Below, in pieces: positions 1-12,700 of a stretch of DNA of 64,000 bases; the first letter of the stretch is position 1; every line of letters begins with the position of its first letter. Origin of the DNA: Hanleya hanleyi (taxonomy: Eukaryota; Mollusca; Polyplacophora; Lepidopleurida; Hanleyidae); NCBI GenBank assembly GCA_036873755.1, contig JAVTVY010019462.1:1-64000 (forward strand). Direction: 5' to 3'. The notes below the pieces were generated by a model, which was not told where the DNA came from, did not search any database, and was given only the letters and a program-made list of their open reading frames with translations. A program made the position numbers and the translations under genes.

Positions 1-136
1 AGACATAAAGCATTTTCCATAACGTTTGCAGTACAATCATAGCCAATAAGTGTCTAGAAATGTTGTTATGATCTAGCATAGACTTTGTAAAACTTATTGG
101 ATTTGTCATCATTTTGCTGAAGCACACAATCTTGTG

Positions 137-327
137 AGGGCTGTTCCATTTAAAAAGGTATGGGAGGGGCGGAAGGCAACTTTAAATTACACCCCACCAC
201 CCATAGAAATTTTATTGGCCTTCCCAATGTTATAAGATGGATTGAAGGGAATTTCCTCCCATGACCCATAGAATAAAAAATTTAGTGCCTTCCTCCCCTC
301 TCATACCTTTTTAAATGGAACAGCCCT
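137..327. mobile_element. MITE with about 40-bp terminal inverted repeats
   Basis: 'agggctgttccatttaaaaa' at 137 is mirrored by its reverse complement ending at 327, and the similarity extends about 40 bp inward with mismatches. The element is 191 bp with no ORF, in the 3' flank of the host gene. Confidence 0.8.
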
Positions 328-457
328 GACCTGTTTTCGAAAATATTAGACAATTTCTTGCTACAGGAGTAGTCTCCCCTCATGTGTTATAAATGTAAGG
401 GTTGCTTCCCTTGCTGTGTTGTACATCATGAGTAGTCCACCTTGTTGTGCTTTGACA

Positions 458-712
458 TTAGAAGATTATAACTGATTTGGCAAACAAAGACGACAAAACA
501 ATAGAAGGAAACTCCAACTGCATATCATATCTCCATCCACCAACCTCATCAAAATGAAAACTGCTGGTAGATTCGTCCTTGGCTACGATAACAGCAGACC
601 CCTGAGCGTTATTGTACGGGTGTTGTTTGGCAGCTCCAGGGATCTCACTAACATAAATCTCTAGTTCACTGAGAGAGGAGCGGCTCCCATGACCTTGTAG
701 ATGAATGAAGAT
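458..712 (-). CDS. Giant gene exon 39: end of discoidin-like domain 2, possible C-terminus
   Basis: Acceptor attacag|ATCTT, phase 0 in. IFIHLQGHGSRSSLSELEIY repeats the 'LSEIEIYV' end of domain 1. It is followed by GSAVIVAKDESTSSFHFDE, like AQTWIGPEP..FTFDD in exon 26. The frame stays open to TAA at 458-460. Alternatively the exon ends at 545 with the weak donor GAG|GTTGGT (phase 0) and the gene continues to the left of the window, which the exon 26 parallel would favour. Confidence 0.6.
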   Translation of the reverse strand: MFIHLQGHGSRSSLSELEIYVSEIPGAAKQHPYNNAQGSAVIVAKDESTSSFHFDEVGGWRYDMQLEFPSIVLSSLFAKSVIIF

Positions 713-3700
713 CTGTAATTAAATATAAACATATATGGTTCACAGAATAGATCTCAAATCACTGAATATTTAAATAACAATGAGTGAATGTTCAGTTGAC
801 TCAAACGTTGACAGTGATGCAGAATTTTGCATTGCATACAATTCCTTAAATAAAATCAATCACCCACAATTTATGGCGACAAATATGATTGGAAGTTGTA
901 ATTATTCAATCACCCACAATTTCAGCAGATCTCATTTAATAAAAATTTGATCAGCTGCTAAAGTTTAGTCTAAACTTATTTTATTGTCTTATGAACAACG
1001 GGACTTGGGAACAAGTTTTAACAACTTAAGTACCTCTTTCCCTGCTAAAAGTACCCATGTTGGCGCAGTCGAAACAAATAGTGATAGACATAGTGAGACC
1101 ATACTCACAGACTCATCATATTAACTTGCACTGGTTTATTTGAAGAGTGGAACTTGAAATCTAGGAAGGGATTAGTTTCAGATGTTAAAACTGATCTGCC
1201 GAGATCATGACTTGTGGTGCTTGATAAACTTTCAAATAAGAGAGAATACTCTGTTATTGACTGGAGTGGGTCATAGTAATAGTAATCTCCCCCCTTGACT
1301 CAGAGCAACAAAGCTGTTGGTATTTGGCATTGGAAAGGCATGTGAAGCAGATTCAGGAAATAAACACTGACAGCATTCTGCAAATCCATGTTCTCTTACA
1401 TGAGTAATTGAGTTACTGAAACATGTCTAAATTAGAACAAAGTTGTACAAAATAGTACCTTATTAACCAATCGCTGGACAGCAACATAACCAAACTGATC
1501 CGGTTCTGTCTGTGACTTACAGCCTGCAGTGTCCACGTAACCGTCTGTGTGACTAACAACTGTTATGTTATTCTCACTGGTCACACGATATGAGGTGATG
1601 TATGAGCCACTTTAAAAGAAGATGTAATTAGAAGACCTTTCCAACATGTGAAAGTAATATGTCAAAATATAATCACAAGTTAGACATCCAAATACCTCAT
1701 TTAGCAATGCAAGTAAAACTTTTCATCCTAGTTATAACAGACTAAATATAAGGCCATGTAGCTTTGAATCTCAGATAATTCCCTCCCTAAAAAATATTTC
1801 CGATTTTTTAATAAAGTTTTCAACCAATTAGTTATATCAGATGCATTATTAGTGAATCTAACCCCAAATGATTTCTCATAAGGGAGCTTCTTGAAATTAG
1901 GACAAGAGTTCCTTGATAGAATAGGCACATGCCAGTTATCCAAATGGGATACACCCTGAGTTCCAATTGCTGTTATATGGCATACCATCCTTTCTCTGCT
2001 GAGTTCCAAAAAGTATGCCATGGAGTTCCTAGGAGTTCCAACTCGGCACACCATGCCATATTCTGTTTGGAATGTCTTATGCCAATTCCTAGCATATGCC
2101 CCAATTTCAAGAAGCTCCGCAACATTTATCGTTTATGCAACACATGCTTCAACCAAGAACAATGAAGTACTGTAAAGGGGAACCCCAATGTAAAATCAAA
2201 ATTGACAAAAAGTAAGACATGTCATTGCCAATTGTTTTCTAAAAAGATTGGCATTTATTTTTATTCAAATATTCCTACTAATTTCTGAGATATTGCACTT
2301 CCAAGTTTGGGGGGTTTGGTAGAAAGTTGTTAAGCAAATAAACTTTGATGATGTCACACTAGGATATCTTCTTTTTATAATACTTCAAATTCTGATTTTT
2401 TCGCATTGAATTTGCATCAAGTTTATTGCTAATTGAATGTGACTTTTGGGACATGGCTACTAATAGTTTCAAAAATATGGTCCCCATAGCAATGGATAAC
2501 CAAGTGTTATATTTCAGAAACATATAGAAAGTCAGAGGGATTTTGTCAATGAATATGAATAGTACGGTACCATTGTTATTGTATATCCAATAATTTATAT
2601 CTCATAACCCGTATAATTTCAAAATAAAGTCCTTGTAACTGCTGCTTTGGTAACCATATTTCTGAAAATAATAGCTGTGCATTAATAATGTTGTAAGTCT
2701 GAGGTATTCAGCCATAGAGCTCTGGAAATATTCCAGCATGACATTAGCTCATTAACTTGGATTCATTTGCTGCATCACCAAAGCTCATTTGCATAAAATA
2801 GCCAAATCACAGAAATTGCACTAACTCTGCAAAGATTTGTAACATTCATATGCGGTAAACGACATAATCTTCAGAATTAGGAGTCTCACTGGTAGAATTT
2901 TTATTTCATCACTAGCAGGTTTAAGAGAAATTTGCAAATGAAATTAATGACTATAACAAATCAACCTTTATTGTTGTTAATGGTTGCCACAATAAAGCAA
3001 GTTCTCCAAGAAAACTACTCACTGACAATATGGATAGATGTGTAGATGATCAACATAGGTGGGAAACGGGAATGTCACAGTTATGATGGGATCCATCTTT
3101 GTGGTAAGATAAACATGGTAAGGAGCATCAATCGCTGAACCAGAAACAATTCCCCGGATCCAATAGTATGAGCTAGACCCAGATGTCCAGGCTGGTCCGT
3201 CCGTGGAAATCTCGATGTTACTGTATGTGCGGAATATTTCCCTGCTCACAGCAGTGCCGGACAATTTCAGCTTTTCCACCTCGTTCACACGGTTGCTTCG
3301 AGTCTTGCCTGCATTGTCGGTGATGAAACGGTTTGTCACTGTTGTTCTATTGGAGCGATCCTCAACATACACTGTGCCAGCTCCGCCATATTGTTCCTGT
3401 CCGTATCCACCATGGATGAGCAGGTCCCCGCTAAAATGGTTCCTGTCGAAGTGATATATCGCTACGCGACCTCCAGATCCCCCGCCACCATTAGAAGAGG
3501 CTCCTACAAAATAAATATGAAATTGTACTGCAGAGTAAATATTAGAATATTTAACAATACCATTTATAAAGTAGGTAACATCTACATACAATTACTTTTA
3601 GGATGACATATTCTTGGCAAAGAACAAGTGTTTGTGCTTTACCAAGAAAGTGTCATCCTAAAAGGGGATATAAATGTTTCCTACTTTCTAAATGGTATGT

Positions 3701-6700
3701 TATCAGCTTTAGGTACTGTGCCACTATTCAATCTATCAGGGGCAGTAAATGTACATAATCTAGACTCTGATTTCTGAACTTCCTATTTTTTGGAAGCTGA
3801 GGTGACTGAGTGGTTTTATATAGAGTGCTTGCATGTACTGCTGCCTGCTGGTGCCAAACTCTGAGGCCACGGGTTTGAGTCTCACATGGGACTGATTCAT
3901 CCAGCACAAGTATCTGTACTTTAACAAGGAAGTGTCATCCTAAAAATTATTGGATATAAATCAACCCTCACAATTAACCACAGCATTCAGCAATTGCTGA
4001 GGTAAATGCTGTGGCATAATCAGTTCACCTCGGCAATTTTTAACATGATGCTAAATGGGAGCTGAGGACAGTTTTCCTAATTTGAGGGCTGTAAATATTA
4101 CCAGTCCTTTGTTCCTTATGACAGGGGTCATATATGTTTCCAGCAGCTGTTTTTCAATTTAGTTAGTAGCCAAGACTATCTTCCATGTTATATTGCAGAA
4201 ATCTTTTCCCTGATATTCTGCTTTCTGAAGTATACCATATTCATCTGAAGATAATTTAGTTAGTTCTGTTTTGAAGTACTATATAGTATACCGCTATTCT
4301 CTCGTAATATAATATTGTTCATTATCTGATTATGACAAGTTTTGCCCTCATCGTTGGTCTCAGAGAAGAATAGCTTATTGTATAATCAGTGATACCTGGT
4401 ATAATTTTGGTGAATATGCCTACCCTACCCTAACAATTACCTACTAGTTGAAGAAAGGAGTCTATTATGTTTCTTTTGCTACCAAGAGTGCCTACTGAAC
4501 TGTTTGAACATGAAAAGCTTGATGTGTTGGCCTACTTATATACTTATATAAAGCTTGACATGCTGGCCTACTTACATGAAACTTGATGTGTTGGCCTACT
4601 TACCTCTTCCTCCCAGAGCCTCTACGGATCCTGTACCATCTAGAGTATTCAGATAGGCCAAGATAGCCCCACCTGCACCCCCACCTCCTGTGGAACCTTG
4701 GCCCGACTCTCCGTTAGCATGGAGACGACCTTCCACTCTCAGGGTGTCTTTAACTTCCATGTATATCACACCTTTATGTAAGGAAGAGAGATGTGTAAAC
4801 AGGTATTCCAGTTTTGGCTAAGGAAATATGTAAATATGAGGAAACATGTAGGGGGGGATTCTGTTTAATGTCATACTCAAGGTTATTTCACTCAAATGGT
4901 GACAGCCAGTTTGGTGGAGGAAGCCGGAGTACCCGGAGAGGACCACCGCCTGACAGAAAGTAACTGGCAAACTTTGACACATGCACCAGCGGTTCTCATA
5001 ACCGTGCCAGTTCAGCGGTGTGAAGCTAGCGATCAAGAAAACATGTAGGTTAATGTGTTCATGGATGACAGAAGTTAGACGTGAAGCTATGCGAAGAACT
5101 ATTTGAATAGATAATAAGTTTTTTTGAAGATATGCCTCTTCCATATGTGAATATTACATTTTACATTAATTAGATGAAAATACACCACTAATTTTAATAT
5201 TTATCATTGCATGTATGGTGTAATGACCATGAAGCTAATAAAGTTACTATCATGAGATAAAGTTTACTTACCACCTCCTCTGCCTCCATGCCCATCTTTG
5301 CCCTCTCCTCCCCCACTCCCCTTAATAGAGGGGGTATACACGGAGTCATAGGCAAATGCTGAATAATATCCCCCAGAAGAGCGTCCGCCCCTGCCCCCAT
5401 GGCCACCCCCTGAACCGCCCTTGTGGTACATCTCCTGAGGGAGACCAGCGCCTGGACCCTTACTAGCAGGATAACCTGTGGCATCAGCCTGGACCTCTCC
5501 TGTAAGACAGGACAGTACACAATCATACCCAATCACAATGAAAGAGACGTTTAATTTTCAATAATAAACTAAATAATAATTAGTGGAAATAATTAAGTAG
5601 AACAATTAAATAAAGAATTGATGATTAATACTTAATTAATTATTTTTTAATACCATTGTCACACACTGCCATGTAACAAGGGACGTCATCCGAGTCTGGG
5701 ACACCAATTGCGTTTCGCAACCAGAGATCTGGTTAAATGTTTGCCCTGTGCATTACTGGCATGGATATAGGCTTCTTGCGTGTGGTATGAAGCGAGTCGC
5801 CATAAAACATCGTGAGGTATCTCAGGACAATTTGTAATCACTGTGGTTTCACCTCACCCAATGTTAATCTGTAACTATATTGACACAGAACATAGCTTGC
5901 AACTGTGGAAATTAAGTTGACAACCAGACCTCATACAAATAGAAAGTAATGAAAACAAACACCCGGGTATTACACTCACCCGACAAGTCAATGGTGACGT
6001 TTTCAGCAAACAGCCGCAGGTCGTTCGTCCGTACTTGGCCATTTCCATTCACCACCAGCGAGGTGACATTCAGCCTCATCTTAGGACCGTCATCAGCGGT
6101 CAGCAGCTCAAATCGTCCACCAGCTCTCACACTGACATTGACCACCTGAACGGTCCCCGCAGGGTCTTGATTTGTATTACAATGTGACCAGAGGTAGAGT
6201 TCTCCCCTGTTCTCAACAGTTATGTCCCTTAGGTCCAATAGTGTGCCATTCAGCTCCATCCAGACTTCACGGAGGGTGACTCGTCCTGGCACCTCTAGTA
6301 TACTACCCCTGTGAAGGAAACGAATAATTCCTTCTAAATATTCTAAACTAGCTGCTCGATCAAAAGAATCTCCTACAATCTTAAAATCTATACAGTCGAT
6401 AAGAATATGTTTCACTGTGAGATCTTCAGGGCATGGAATACACATTGGGATTGGCTCTTTTTTTTAGTAAATGCTCGTGAGTAAATCATGTATGACTGAT
6501 TCTACATCGCCTGATCATGTCTTGACCGTAACATTTCTGGCTGTTCAGATGAGTATAGCCTACACTTTTTTTTAACTCATGAAGTTTGTTATTATTCACA
6601 GCATCCCATAAAGATTGAAACACCTTTCTCGCAAAAGTACAGATAAAGGGTCTGAAATCACTATATGGGATTTTAACAGGATCAACCTCCTTACCTGGGG

Positions 6701-9700
6701 CTGCCTTAGCCATTCTATCAGCCTCAGTATTACCTTTGATGCCAACGTGGCTAGGCAACCAACAAAACACAATATCATGTGTATCAAGAGTGACGACTGA
6801 CTATAGTGAAATAACATTGGTCTTGTTGATAAGTTAGAGTGATTTACCTATAAGCCATGATGTTCACTGGCAAGTACACATTGACATCGACAAAACCAAA
6901 TCTTTGCATTTTCCCAGCATGCAAGACTCCAGTTCGATCTCCAAGTAGTCTTTTGGCAAGAACTGTGATCTCCTCAGCAGAGGTGTTACTGAGAATTGCA
7001 GCATGTGCATTACCACTTATGGTAACCTCATCAAACGTATATGCACGGCTTCCGTGGGCCAACCATGTTACCCCTCCTGCACCAGATATATTGTCATAGC
7101 GACCGTCCAGCAAGTTATGGAGTGGACCATTTCCATGGATACCTTCCTGCGGATAATCTGCTCCCCCATTATCTACTACCAATGCCGTGTGTAGGACTTC
7201 TTTGGTAGTTTTGTTGTTCAGTTCCAGGTAAATAGTTCCAGCCCCACCCGATTCATGTTTTGATGACCCTGTTAAAGGCAAGAAAAATATCCAGGTTGGA
7301 CAAAGAAGTTTATGTAAAGTGGGTCGGCCATACAAACCAGAGGATTTTAATCTGCATGATACACATTTACAGCTACCTTGTCTATTATTGTTACAGTGGG
7401 TAATATATATTACAAGTTCCAGCGAAGTCAGGTAGCATATCTAATTTGTCCTGCCAGAAAATCCTGTCTTTCATGGTGAACAGGCTACTAGTTTTACCTG
7501 GGAACTAGTATTAGATCATATTGTATACCAGGTATTATCAATCATATATGGCAGATTTCTCGAATATCCAAATTATCAAATCGCCAATGGTATAATTCAA
7601 CTTATAAATTATTATCTTGTTATCAATCTATGAAGACTGATAGAAAGATTAGCACCAAGAACAGATAACATCAAATTTACAGATCCAAAATAGCAAATTT
7701 GCAATAATACAACAACTCAACTTATAACTTGTTATCATCCAAAATAAAATACCGAAAAATTTGTACCAAGGACAGACAATATCGGTTATCCAAAGTAGCA
7801 AATATCCAATGATATAACTCAACTTATAACTTATCACCCAAACAAAAAATGATAGACAAATTTGCTCCAAGGATAGAGAACATCAATTTTATAGTATAAC
7901 CAACAAGTAAATATTTTTACCTCCATAAGCGTTCAAGGTAACATTGAATTTGTTAAGGTCGGAACTCTGTATGGAAATCCTGCCACCAGCTCCGCCTCCT
8001 CCCTGACCAGCACTAGCGCCGCCATTAGCTGTGACTGTACCATGACCACGAATATCTTCACTTGAAATCCAGACACTACCCCCTCCACCCCCACCTTCAA
8101 TGATACAAACAAACAGTCAAACAGACGCTACATATTCTTCAGTCTATATGTACAGTGGAACAAGGGCCACGGTATCTCCAAGATAAACTAGAAAAGAAAC
8201 ATGAAAACGTGAGCAGTTGAATTCCCCCGACGTTGAAACAATTGATTTGGCTTGGAATTGTAATGTTCAGTACCTGGCATGGAGAGCAATCCCAAGTGGG
8301 ATACAGTGGCAAGGTACCCAAAATTACCGAATTTGCCCTAATCCAGTCCGGTTTTCAGAAGTTATTGTCCAGAAATGAAATTTTAACTTGGCCCACAGGT
8401 GGCGCCACTTATAGGTGGATCAGCATGAAAAACAATCCCAAACAAGATCTTGAGGCAAGGTACGCACAAACCAAATTTCAAAAAAATCCATTCAGTTTTT
8501 CATAAGTTATTGTCCGAAAATGAAGACGGATGGATGGACCCCAATACTATAGTCTCCCTGTAGCCCTTCGGGCATCAGGGGACAAAAATCCTGAAGCTTA
8601 CTATCAGGTTTTAATGCCTTTGTAATTGGAACCAAGTGTATGTAGTAACATGGATTCATGACTATGGCTGAATAAATTCCCTAGCTTCAAGCTTTCTGAC
8701 AAAGAGGAAAAAAAAACAAAAAAAACAAACAACATCTGATGACAGATGCTACAAAATGATGTGGTGGTCCCTGTGAAGCAAGAAATTTATGAGCTTTTTA
8801 TCTTTTAGTTTGAAATCTGTGGCTGATATCAACATAAACGTACATGATGAGTTCAAGACCAAATCACCATGGTTCAAACATTTTATACATAAAAACATGA
8901 TCGGATGCTTTCTGAAAGCAGAGCACAAACCTGCGTCGTCGTTGTGAGCAGCGATTGTGGTTTGTCCGTTGGTCGTGATGTGTCCGTCCAGTACCACATG
9001 ACGACTCTGTATGTGTATCCTCCCACCACCATCTCCACCTCTCCCTTCATATACCAGCTCATTCTTGTAAGGCCAGTCTCCCATGTACAACTGACCTGAA
9101 ATGGTACAGCAGATAGAATACAACAGCTATATTTATCAGGTTTTGAAGCCACTCATATTCATTTCATGAATGCTATTTGACCTCAAACAGCGAAAAATCT
9201 GGACTATCATACGCTGTCAGAGCCGCTCCCAATATTGTTAGAAGACACAGTGCTATGACTGATTAGGAGTACCTGTATGTTAATGCCTAATTTTCAAATT
9301 TCTAGTTGTTTCAAAAGTATGTATGGTAATTTCCCTATTAATTCACCTTCCAAATTTAATTCAAAAACGGCCGATTTTTCCCGTCGTGATTTTGTCCATC
9401 CTAATAAAACGAAAACGGGAGCATTTCTAATATACCCGTAAAACAATAAATTCGAACACTCCCGTTTTCGCCACGGAGTTCGTGCCGATGAAAAAGTAAA
9501 GTGAATATGTTACTAGAATCTCGTATAGTATATCGCCGTATGCTATTATTTGTAAACGCAGAGAAACAACAGGGAATGGTACAATATAATCAGACTGAAT
9601 TACTATTACTTACAGTCTATAAGGAAAAAAATTGATTCAATTAACTCCGCAGTCCTGTAATTTTATCCTAACTTGGTCGCGTTTCGCCGCAGTCGGGAAA

Positions 9701-12700
9701 AATATATACGGTAGTCCCCCGCACGTGGTCGAGTGTCTGCACACGGCCCGCTATTGAATCATTCTTCAGTTTCCAGCGTTCGTATATCAAATACCTTTTT
9801 TTCAACCAGCATTCCTTTATTTGAAAAACACGGTGAATATTTTCCGAGAAAGCAGAACTGCGTGCGAATGAATTCTGTTTGAACGGAACATAAAAATCAC
9901 CGACAACGATGGTCGACGTGACACGCTCTTAGGAAATTTTCATGGCGCTCCTTTTCTGTTCAAGTCTTTACGGTGGTTCATCGTCCCTCATTAATTCATG
10001 GCCCCTTTAACTTTTATACGTTGGTGATTAAATAGAATACATTTTATGCTAATATATTTTCAGATGAAGCCGGCTGTCGATCTGACCTGGAGTCAACAAT
10101 CGCATGCCGCGGTTATAATTTGGATATTAGTAGTGTTTAGAATTTTTTTTTAGAAAATGGAATAAATCCATCCACGATATGGTTCTCAGTACTGCACGGA
10201 CAAAATCATCATGATATTGAACATATGAATATATTTTATAACTTTTCTCAACTAGATTCTCTGAAAGGCTGAATTAATTTTACTAAACCGTTGAGAAACG
10301 GGATTGTACATTTGCTGAGCTTTTCGTCATGATTCTCCGATCAGAATACAATCACAACTTACATAGATGATATAATTTACCGGTTAATTGAAATAATAAA
10401 TTTACATGTAATTTTTACATTTTTAAACTGAAACTTACCTTACTGACATATGCGTTCGTGTGCAAACACGGATTAACAAGTGAAGAAATTAAAACAATAG
10501 CACAGTTCATTTCCCGCCTAATCACCCACGCCAGCACTCAATCACAATAGATCTCCACTTCTTACGCGTAAATGTAAAGATCCCAAGCGGGGAGGTCGGG
10601 TGGGACCATCACTCTGTCAGTAAGGTAAGTTTCAGTTTAAAAATGTAAAAATTACATGTAAATTTATTATATTTTTTACACAGTGAAACTGACCTTACTG
10701 ACATATGCGAGAATCCCAAAGCAGGACGGAGGGAAGTCAAAGTGACAGCGACTAATGGCGTGAGGATTAGACGGAAGTCAGCAAGAGACTTCATGCTGGC
10801 CATAAAACTTAAATAAGAATAGGCTTCCATAAAGACTCAATAGCGACAGGGTCATATAACGGTATCGTAGACACTGTCCCTATAGTAAGCCCAGACCTCC
10901 CAGGCTCATCGGCGCTGACATAATGGAAGTTATATACACGTGCCCCCCCCTTTTTTTTAAAAGAAAGTTTTTTATGAGGAAACGTGTTCTTACCATTAAA
11001 AACCGATAAAAACACACAGGCCTCTAGTGTCTGTGTGCTGACCCGACCCCGGTGATCTGCTGCGCTGTCACCAGTGGTCCCAAGGAAAATAGGTCGTCCT
11101 TGATAAGTGTCATGTCTCTCAAGTAGTATGATGCGAAGGTTGTGTGAGATCTCCAAAAACAAGCCCTCATAATATCAGTTACCGACCTGTTGGTCCACAA
11201 AGGCCAGGACGCCCCAAGCGCCCTGATCTCATGTGCAGAGACATCACACAACGCAGCCTGCATCGATGACACTCCATCGTAGGCTAACCTAATAGTTTTG
11301 GAGAGCCAAGAAGAGATAGTGTTTTTAGATATCTCTTGTTGGCTCCGGGGACAAAATGGTATAAATAATCGCCTTCGCCCAGCACGTAGTACTTTAGTGC
11401 GACTAATATATACAGTAAGGGCACGAACCGGACACATAAGGTTGTCCGATTCTAACCCTGAGGAAAGGAAATCAGCTAAAGCTGGAACCCTAAATTCTCT
11501 ACAAGAAGTGTCGTACAGAGATTGGTTCTTGGCTACAAATTCAGGAATGGTAGTAAGTACCACATAAGTCCATCGAGAATCATGCCTAATTTCCCTAGCA
11601 TCCAAAGCGTGTAGTTCTGACACGCGAGCCGCTGAAGCCAAGGCTAACAAAAAAACTGTTTTGTAGGATAGGAATTTCAGATCGGCTGTAGTTATGGGTT
11701 CGAACGGAGGTTCTGATAAACTCCGTAGAACTAATGCTAAATCCCATTTAGGAAGTTTTGGTACAGAGACAAGCCTGTCAATCCTAAACGATCTAACCAG
11801 AGCTGTTAGATTAGGATCAGAGGCAGGATTAACGCCAGTAGACAGGTTAATAATCCTAGATAATGCAGATCTGTAACCATCCACCGTAGATGGAGCAAGA
11901 CCCTTGTCTTGAAACAGGTGTAACAAGAAATCTGCTATCTGCTGAACAGAGGCAGAACGGGCATCAATGTTTCTTCCAGTACACCACTCATGGAAGACCC
12001 TCCACTTCCCTTGATAACAAGCTGATGTGGAGGATCGAGTGGAAGCGACCATTCTTCTCGAAGCTTCCCTAGAAAACCCAACCTCAGTGAGCTGATCCTT
12101 GAGCACTTGCAAGCGTGCAGATGGAATGCCTGAGGTTTGTGGTGGAAAATTGCTGACTTCGGTTGACGAAGTAGTTTTTCCCAAAGAGGTAGTCGTCTTG
12201 GGACGTCTACCAGTAATTCCAGAAGGTCGGGAAACCACGGACGAGCTGGCCACCAAGGGACAATTAGATAAACCACGCATGGATGCGCGCGTATCTTTTG
12301 TAGAACTAGAGGCAGGATTGAAGGGGGGCGGGTAAGCATACGCTATTAGACCCGTCCAATCCTGCGATAGAGCATCGACTCCCACTGCTAGAGGATCCAG
12401 TACAGGGGACATATACAGAGGGAGTTGATGATTCAGGTGAGTAGCGAACAGATCTATCAGCGGTTGTTCCCAAATCTGAGCGATTTGGCGCAGAATGTCT
12501 GTGTGAAGCTGCCACTCCGTCGGTATAATCTGATGTTTTCTCGACAGTGCGTCGGCTAGTACATTCAGATGTCCTGGTATGTGTCTGGCACGAAGTATGA
12601 TATCGTTCTGCCAGCACAGATGGTAGAGTATCTCGGTCTGCTTCAGAAGCTTCGAGGACCGAGTTCCCCCCATCTTGTTGATGTAAGCTAAGACAGTTGT

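Noticed and set aside
211..216. AATAAA (minus strand) as poly(A) signal of the host gene
   Set aside because: It lies inside a MITE and it is not certain that the gene ends at 458-460, so I do not call it.
3790..3900. tRNA gene from A/B-box-like sequence
   Set aside because: The box spacing and flanks recur as part of a SINE/foldback repeat at 44378-44852, and no cloverleaf with a proper acceptor stem is visible.
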